Shown here: piece after piece, positions 1 through 4,992 of the stretch
How the letters are laid out: every line of letters begins with the position of its first letter
How positions within the stretch are numbered: position 1 is the stretch's first letter
NCBI GenBank assembly: GCA_017384185.1
Contig: JAFNUH010000120.1
Coordinates: 1-7,808 of the forward strand
Direction: 5' to 3'
Length of the DNA: 7,808 bases
Origin: Alistipes sp.
GTDB taxonomy: Bacteria; Bacteroidota; Bacteroidia; Bacteroidales; Rikenellaceae
Notes under the pieces: generated by a model
What the model was told of the DNA's origin: nothing
Seen by the model: the letters and a program-made list of their open reading frames with translations, nothing else
The model's database searches: none
Translations under genes and position numbers: made by a program

Positions 1-1917
1 AATACTGAGATAGTAATTGAGAGTTGAGCTACTTGTGGATGATGTGCCTCTTATACCTAATCCGCTTGAATATGCAGTTAGACCCCACATACCATTATTG
101 TTGCCAGTCGCAGCCGTGCAGCGAAAGAAGATAGACGAGTAACCTCCTGAGTCATGGATTCGAATACCTTGCGCATAGCCACTCTCACCTGTAATGTTGA
201 GCACTCCTGCATCAATGGTCAATCTGCCTGTGAGCGTTCCACCCGTAAGAGGAAGATAATTACCTGTTACTGAGATATTACCCGTTCCGAAGATTGATTC
301 GTTATTGATGGTTTTAACATTAGCAGACGTTAGCACGTTAGCATTGCCCCATGTCAGCGTGCCATCGGGCTTACCAATCATCTCGCACTGGTCTGTTGCG
401 TTGCGGGCGAAGAAACCGAAGTCACCAGCGAGCGTTCCAGCTTCCACAGAGCGGAAGAATGCACCTGCTCCATCTCTGTTATTATAATCCCAACCGACAT
501 CTATGTTATTAGCAACCGACTGACCTGCTGACGCCGACGTACGCTTGATGCCGAATACTCTGCTGTTGTAGCCAGTAAAAAATAGGTCTCCTGTTAGCGT
601 TCCACCCGTAAGAGGCAGGTAACTGTTATCAAGTATCGTTGTAGCGTTGTACTCGTCAAGGATGGCGTAAGATTGTCCACTTATACCGCGCCGATGCAGT
701 AAGTCTGATGCGCTGCTTCGGATTACGCCTTGTATATCAATCGCCCCAACACCCCATTGAGTCCTTGAAATGCCTGTGAGACCCGATGGTTTATAGACGA
801 GCATGGCTTGGCCTCCAGACATTATGCGGACACCTTGTGTGAGTACAAGGTCGCCTGTAAGTGTACCTCCCGTTAATGGCAGGTAGTTACCCACGATGCT
901 TGCAGATTCGTTGACCCACTTACCCTCGGTTGCATCATAGACGAGTATCTGCCCGTCTGCAAGGTTGTTAAGAGCCACATCACCCATGTTGGCAAGAGTG
1001 AGCGAAACACTACCGCCACCGCTGTTGCCGAGGGCGCTCAGATACTGTTCCGTCCAAAAGCCGAACATGGCTTTGATATTGTCGATGGTCGATGTCTCGT
1101 CGTTGTGGCTTACAAGGGTGTTGCCGTTGTATGCACGGAACAGGCGGTCGAAGTAGGCAATAGATATAAAGTTCTGGCTGACCCACGTCTCGGTGGCAAA
1201 TCCTTGTAACGCTGATGATAGGTGAGAGGCGTTAATCTGCTCGTTTGTAGATGCAGCGAGGGCTGACCATACGGATGCCATATTGACAACCACGCTGCCG
1301 TTTACCCACTTATGTGTGGTAGCGTTATATATCAGTGCCTGACCGCCTGCAAGCGTCTGTGGGTTAATGGCTACATCCGTCAGCCCTGCCAATGAGGTAG
1401 AGCCTCCACCACCGCCACCACCTGAGCCTTGACCGAGGGCAGAGATATATTCGTTAGTCCATAGACCGACCATTGCCTTGATGTTATCAATCACAGATGG
1501 CTCGTCTCCGTCGTTGTTTGGCTCTATCTCCACTCCATGACTATCGTACGCACGGAACATCGAACGGAAAAACTCTTTTGTTACATAATTCTCAGCAAGA
1601 TATTCCGTCGTCACCACACCGATGGTATGTGCCGTCCATTGGCTGTTTTTCCACAACAAAAACGTGACACCCTCGGGAACGATGATGTTGTCGAAGTACG
1701 GATAGACGCCACTCTGCTCAGCGACATAGAACACGTTTTGGTCGGGTGACTGAGGGTTAGTCGTCGGGTCTGCGAATCCCGCCAGCTGGAAATTGTCACC
1801 AATGACGTTAATCATCTGAGTAAGGACGTTCTGCAAGAGCTGTCCCGTTATCTCCCTGCGGTTATTGGTCTTAATGACTGCCGCTACCGAGGATTTCAAT
1901 ACGTTATAATCTGCCAT
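1..1917 (-). CDS. Phage tail fibre / receptor-binding protein, 3' end outside window
   Basis: This is the N-terminal 639 residues of a long fibre that should sit at the tail tip and contact the cell surface. The frame is open from the ATG at 1917 to base 1 with no stop, so the C-terminal receptor-binding part is missing. Residues 1-100 form an attachment-like domain with the motifs REITGQLLQNVLTQMI and DQNVFYVAEQSGVY, familiar from Bacteroidetes phage fibres. Residues 103-208 and 242-338 are an internal duplication (FRAY, IDNIKAM, SALG, a Gly-rich linker, then KWVN). The motif YLPLTGGTLTG, common in tail fibres, occurs at residues 345, 433 and 554. VKTINNESIFGTGNI at 534-548 matches another typical fibre motif. 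Lengthwise repeats and many Gly, Ser, Thr and Asn residues fit a trimeric fibre. The start lies 5 bases after the preceding stop. Part of the sequence is lower in GC than the tape measure. The tail-fibre role is fairly sure; the receptor is unknown. Confidence 0.86.
   Translation of the reverse strand, partial: MADYNVLKSSVAAVIKTNNRREITGQLLQNVLTQMINVIGDNFQLAGFADPTTNPQSPDQNVFYVAEQSGVYPYFDNIIVPEGVTFLLWKNSQWTAHTIGVVTTEYLAENYVTKEFFRSMFRAYDSHGVEIEPNNDGDEPSVIDNIKAMVGLWTNEYISALGQGSGGGGGGGSTSLAGLTDVAINPQTLAGGQALIYNATTHKWVNGSVVVNMASVWSALAASTNEQINASHLSSALQGFATETWVSQNFISIAYFDRLFRAYNGNTLVSHNDETSTIDNIKAMFGFWTEQYLSALGNSGGGSVSLTLANMGDVALNNLADGQILVYDATEGKWVNESASIVGNYLPLTGGTLTGDLVLTQGVRIMSGGQAMLVYKPSGLTGISRTQWGVGAIDIQGVIRSSASDLLHRRGISGQSYAILDEYNATTILDNSYLPLTGGTLTGDLFFTGYNSRVFGIKRTSASAGQSVANNIDVGWDYNNRDGAGAFFRSVEAGTLAGDFGFFARNATDQCEMIGKPDGTLTWGNANVLTSANVKTINNESIFGTGNISVTGNYLPLTGGTLTGRLTIDAGVLNITGESGYAQGIRIHDSGGYSSIFFRCTAATGNNNGMWGLTAYSSGLGIRGTSSTSSSTLNYYLSI
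220..258 (-). repeat. YLPLTGGTLTGRL element, copy 3
   Basis: Residues 554-566 of the fibre. It directly follows the VKTINNESIFGTGNI fibre motif (residues 534-548). Its core at 233-252 is base-for-base identical to 596-615 in copy 2. Confidence 0.85.
583..621 (-). repeat. YLPLTGGTLTGDL element, copy 2
   Basis: Residues 433-445 of the fibre. Bases 596-615 are identical over 20 bases to 233-252 in copy 3. This copy opens a segment of about 120 residues before the next copy. Confidence 0.85.
847..885 (-). repeat. YLPLTGGTLTGDL element, copy 1
   Basis: Residues 345-357 of the fibre. The peptide is the same as copy 2, but its codons differ at several positions, so at DNA level it is the most divergent of the three copies. 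The motif is widespread in phage tail fibres and usually marks the start of a shaft or domain repeat. Confidence 0.85.
904..1194 (-). repeat. Fibre internal module, copy B (residues 242-338)
   Basis: This is the second copy of the module at 1294-1611. Matching segments are YFDRLFRAY, IDNIKAMFGFW, SALG, a shorter Gly-rich linker (NSGGGS), LANMGDVA, and DGQILVYDATEGKWVNE. Copy B is a little shorter, mainly in the acidic loop and the Gly linker. The first YLPLTGGTLTG element follows it directly. Confidence 0.85.
1294..1611 (-). repeat. Fibre internal module, copy A (residues 103-208)
   Basis: This is the first copy of a duplicated protein module within the fibre. In order it contains a hydrophobic/aromatic start (EFFRSMFRAY), an acidic loop, IDNIKAMVGLW, SALG, a linker with seven consecutive Gly, a LAGLTDVA segment, and GGQALIYNATTHKWVNG. 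The same order recurs at 904-1194. The similarity is clear in the protein but diverged in the DNA, so the duplication is not very recent. Confidence 0.85.
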
Positions 1918-1919
1918 AT

Positions 1920-1924
1920 CTCCT
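1920..1924 (-). promoter_or_regulatory. Short-spaced ribosome binding site of the fibre gene
   Basis: AGGAG on the minus strand overlaps the TAG stop of the 291-residue gene and lies only 2 bases before the fibre ATG at 1917. The spacing is shorter than usual for a Shine-Dalgarno site. Coupling to translation of the preceding gene probably contributes to initiation. No other plausible start codon with a better site is near, so this start is kept. Confidence 0.5.
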
Positions 1925-2798
1925 AATCGTTGAAGTAATCATCGTTGTAATCATCATTGTAGTCTCCGACAACAGAGAGCGGACGTGGTATCTTCTTAGC
2001 GATGGTGTTAGCCGTGAACTCCACCTCCACACTTGCGAGGTCTCCCTGCGTCTGCCACTGCGGGGTCATCAGGAACGTGTCCGCACGATAGACGTGCCCC
2101 CATCTGTCCGTAATCTTGACGTAATCGCTCAGGCGTATCAGCCGCATGACATCACATAACGGCTCGGAAGCGAGGAACGTGCATCTGTATTTCTTCTGAG
2201 ATAGCTGCTTCTCAGGGAAGAAACGCCCGTCACGCTCTTCTCCTTCTTCGTCGAACTCATAGTCAGGCTTACCGAGCTCCGTAGCGAGATATACGACGTT
2301 TCTGAAGTTATCCTGCTCACCGCCCAAGATATACACCACACGGGCATCATCCATGACGAGGTCTGTCAAGTCCCACCATTCTATCTTCAGGTATGCGCTC
2401 ACCCGTCCGACAGCCGTGAAGATATCGCTGTAATAGCGTTTCGTCTCCGTCTGATACGTCGTCTCTATAACGATGTAGTACTGCCCCTCACCGCTATACA
2501 GCTGCGTAGCGAGCGACGGGTAGACTATCACGTCGTAATCCGTGAATTGGAAGCGCTGCAGCCCTCCGCCCTCCATGCCGCTGAGGATAGATGAGACGAG
2601 CTGCCCGCCAGCCTTGTATAGTCTTACGGCTGTCACTGATGCCGCCTCATGATCCGTGATAATCTGAAATGGCGGTATCGTACCGACGGGGGTGTACAGA
2701 GGATAGACCTCCCCGTAGGCATAGCTCTTACGATGATTCTGCTCGTCTATATCTCCGTAGAACGGCAGAATAGATAGATTAGAGTTCCGTTGTATCAT
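1923..2798 (-). CDS. Putative phage tail-tip / fibre-adaptor protein, 291 aa
   Basis: I do not recognise a named family with certainty. The protein resembles one that sits between the hub and the fibre in Bacteroidetes phages and prophages, so a structural role at the tail tip, possibly as adaptor for the fibre, is inferred mainly from position. It has no signal peptide or membrane segment. The composition is rich in aromatic and beta-forming residues (YYIVIETTYQ at 107-116, YLKIEWWDLTD at 136-146, DYVKITDRWGHVYRADTF at 225-242). An acidic loop lies at 179-190 (DYEFDEEGEERD). The C-terminus is an acidic Tyr-Asn-Asp-Asp repeat tail (279-291). The start at 2798 overlaps the end of the hub gene by 20 bases; the next in-frame ATG would remove 74 residues that include well-formed sequence, so the early start is preferred. 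It could instead be a distal-tail or baseplate-like protein. Confidence 0.6.
   Translation of the reverse strand: MIQRNSNLSILPFYGDIDEQNHRKSYAYGEVYPLYTPVGTIPPFQIITDHEAASVTAVRLYKAGGQLVSSILSGMEGGGLQRFQFTDYDVIVYPSLATQLYSGEGQYYIVIETTYQTETKRYYSDIFTAVGRVSAYLKIEWWDLTDLVMDDARVVYILGGEQDNFRNVVYLATELGKPDYEFDEEGEERDGRFFPEKQLSQKKYRCTFLASEPLCDVMRLIRLSDYVKITDRWGHVYRADTFLMTPQWQTQGDLASVEVEFTANTIAKKIPRPLSVVGDYNDDYNDDYFND
1926..1964 (-). repeat. 12-base imperfect tandem repeat encoding an acidic C-terminal tail
   Basis: The last coding bases of the 291-residue gene contain three consecutive 12-base units that read YNDD, YNDD and YFND. The first two units differ by one base (AAT versus AAC for Asn); the third is more diverged. 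The result is a tail of alternating Tyr and Asp/Asn residues directly before the stop codon. Confidence 0.8.
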
Positions 2799-4992
2799 AT
2801 ACTAATTGCGTTTCAGCCATTCGGCTCGTTAGATTAATATCCATGCTCTGTATCTCACCATCTCCAAGACCTGTATGCACCAGCTGGAGCTGATTGGGCG
2901 TTACCGCCCCGAGGGGGATGTTTACCTTCTGCTTCTTCTTTCGCTGTATGCCCTTAGCGAGGGTAGCCTGCCCGTTGACCTTCAGGTTCCAAGAGGGCAT
3001 GTCGTAGATAAGGAAGCTGTTCTGAAGGACACCCATCGTAAGCTGCCAGTTCTGCACCTGATTAGGTACGAGCGACAGGCTCTCGATGTCCGTCGCATAA
3101 GCCCCGTTAGTCACCTTGCACAGCATCAGGGCGAAGCCGTCCTCATTGACATTGGACGGGTTAAGCAGCATATAGTCTATGTCGGGGTTGAACTTCGAGA
3201 TTGTCACATCCTCAATCTTTCCATCTTCCACATAGGTGCTGAGTACCTCTATCGGCTCACCCGTGAAGATGTTCGTCGTGTCATCCATCCAGCTGTACTC
3301 GTAACGCTCAGGCATCTCCATCTTGTCGTAGCTGTATGCGTTAGTCCCGAAGCTCCACGCCTCGCCGTTCCTTGTGTTCACGGCTTCCGTCAGGTCGATA
3401 CCGATGGCGGGTGTCCCCGCATAGCTTCCCCCGTTCCTGAACCATACGAGATGCTCCACTATCAGCTGTCCGCTGTCATTGATATACCAATAGCACCCGA
3501 GAGCCTTCTTCATCATGTCGAACACCTCACCGAGGGTAACGACAGCCTTCTGTGCGGGCTGTGTGTACTCTGCGACGAGGACGTTGGTCTTAGGACACAT
3601 CACCAGCCGACCCCAATAGGCGCTGTTGATTAATGGGTTGACACCGAACAGGAAGCGGCTGTATGTCTGCGTCCCCTCGAAGGTCACGCTATCGTCTATC
3701 TCCCCTAAGAGGGCTGCGATTACAGACTCTATCGTGTAGGCATCACGTATCAGCGTCTCCGTGCGTCCTGACTGCTCTATCGTCTCCGTCGCCTCCGTCT
3801 GACAGAGCCACATGCTTGCGTAGTTCCACGTGGAACGGGCGACGGGGAAATAATCAATCACCGAGAGGCTGTCATCAGGCTTCTGATAGTAGTCGCCATC
3901 GGGGCGTATTCCCCACTGAGTAGGCTCTTCCCTGTGATTGTAGCTCATAACGACGAGGTCGGACAAACCGAAAGGCATGACATACTTGTAGTTTCTGTTG
4001 TTGCTCACGAGGTCGTCACCACTAAGCGGGTAAGCCTGCCCGCCTCCTATGCTGTCCTTAGCCACAAGCCATCGTGCATAGACGGGTGTCCCCGACAGCT
4101 CTGCCGTGAGGTCTGCCACGCCTGACCGCTTGCTATCCATCGTTATCTCGTCGGGTATGTCGTCGTACTCGCTCATATCCTGCTGCTCATACTCCCACAG
4201 CACCTGAGACGTGTTCTGTACGCTATACACCCGTAGCCCGTTGATATACATATACCCCGTTGGAGAGGTCACCGACTGCTCAATACGCTGGAAATAGGTG
4301 ATGTAATACATCTGCTGCTCGTTCTCCATGACACGCCACTCACCACGAGCCGAGGTCTTGGGAATAGTCCCGATGAACGTACCCGTGAGATACTGAGGAA
4401 CGCTGCCCGTGAAGTTCAGCTCAGCGAAGTCGTTGACCTTCCCGAAGTGATAGTCATCCGTCAGCGTCCCTGCGCTCGTCGTCTCCACAGCATCCTCCTC
4501 CCATACCATGCCGCTGAGGTAGCATGTCACGACGGCATCGCTGGGGACATACACCTGTATCATCGGTCTGCGGGTGATGGTCACGGGCTGCATGGCGGGT
4601 GTCAGCTTACAGAGGTCGTACTCCTTATCCAGCCCCGCAAGTATCTTGCTGTATCTGTCCGCTATCTGAGGGCGTACCTTCACGTTTCTGTTGTCGGCAT
4701 CAAACGTGCAGTCTGTATGATGGAACGTCCCGCTGTATAACGACTGATAGGATTCCCCGTTGTCATAGCTCACGCTTATATACAGCGTTATGGTGTTCTC
4801 GAAGGGAGTGCCTGCGATATAGTCATAGTCAGAGCCGACAAAGACCATGTCCCCCGACAGCTGGGTACGACGGAACATCTGCCCGTTCTCGTAGGCTACA
4901 TTCAGGGCGAGGTCGCTCTTCCATCGTGGTCGTACCAGACGCCTCACGTCGGTAACGCCATTGGTAAGTTCTATCTTATAACTCGGTATCAT
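2779..4992 (-). CDS. Putative phage tail hub (Tal-like) protein, 737 aa
   Basis: This is probably the tail-tip hub that closes the tail tube beneath the tape measure and carries the fibre. The call rests on position (directly after the tape measure, before the fibre), size and overall look. Residues 1-125 form a beta-rich domain (KIELTNGVTDVRRLV at 6-20, ITLYISVSYDNGESY at 68-82) that could act like a distal-tail domain. Residues 130-400 are a beta-rich insertion-like region. Residues 486-512 (TLGEVFDMMKKALGCYWYINDSGQLIV) resemble the helix-plus-strand segment seen in gp27/Tal-type hubs. The C-terminus contains LVHTGLGDGEIQSMDINLTS (704-723). There is no signal peptide, membrane segment or recognisable peptidoglycan-hydrolase motif. 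Its ATG overlaps the tape measure stop as ATGA, preceded by a strong ribosome binding site. The exact hub class is not proven. Confidence 0.66.
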   Translation of the reverse strand: MIPSYKIELTNGVTDVRRLVRPRWKSDLALNVAYENGQMFRRTQLSGDMVFVGSDYDYIAGTPFENTITLYISVSYDNGESYQSLYSGTFHHTDCTFDADNRNVKVRPQIADRYSKILAGLDKEYDLCKLTPAMQPVTITRRPMIQVYVPSDAVVTCYLSGMVWEEDAVETTSAGTLTDDYHFGKVNDFAELNFTGSVPQYLTGTFIGTIPKTSARGEWRVMENEQQMYYITYFQRIEQSVTSPTGYMYINGLRVYSVQNTSQVLWEYEQQDMSEYDDIPDEITMDSKRSGVADLTAELSGTPVYARWLVAKDSIGGGQAYPLSGDDLVSNNRNYKYVMPFGLSDLVVMSYNHREEPTQWGIRPDGDYYQKPDDSLSVIDYFPVARSTWNYASMWLCQTEATETIEQSGRTETLIRDAYTIESVIAALLGEIDDSVTFEGTQTYSRFLFGVNPLINSAYWGRLVMCPKTNVLVAEYTQPAQKAVVTLGEVFDMMKKALGCYWYINDSGQLIVEHLVWFRNGGSYAGTPAIGIDLTEAVNTRNGEAWSFGTNAYSYDKMEMPERYEYSWMDDTTNIFTGEPIEVLSTYVEDGKIEDVTISKFNPDIDYMLLNPSNVNEDGFALMLCKVTNGAYATDIESLSLVPNQVQNWQLTMGVLQNSFLIYDMPSWNLKVNGQATLAKGIQRKKKQKVNIPLGAVTPNQLQLVHTGLGDGEIQSMDINLTSRMAETQLVYDTTEL

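Noticed and set aside
220..885. Three similar short repeats, considered as a CRISPR-like or regulatory array
   Set aside because: The spacing is irregular and the repeats are in frame, encoding the common fibre peptide YLPLTGGTLTG. They are coding repeats.
1611..1802. Minus-strand 63-codon frame within the fibre N-terminal region
   Set aside because: The continuous 639-codon fibre frame covers this region with recognisable fibre-domain sequence; the small frame is an out-of-frame shadow.
2875..3633. Plus-strand open frame of 252 codons antisense to the hub gene
   Set aside because: It lies wholly inside a convincing minus-strand gene and its protein shows no recognisable motif or domain. 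It reads as a shadow of the opposite frame.
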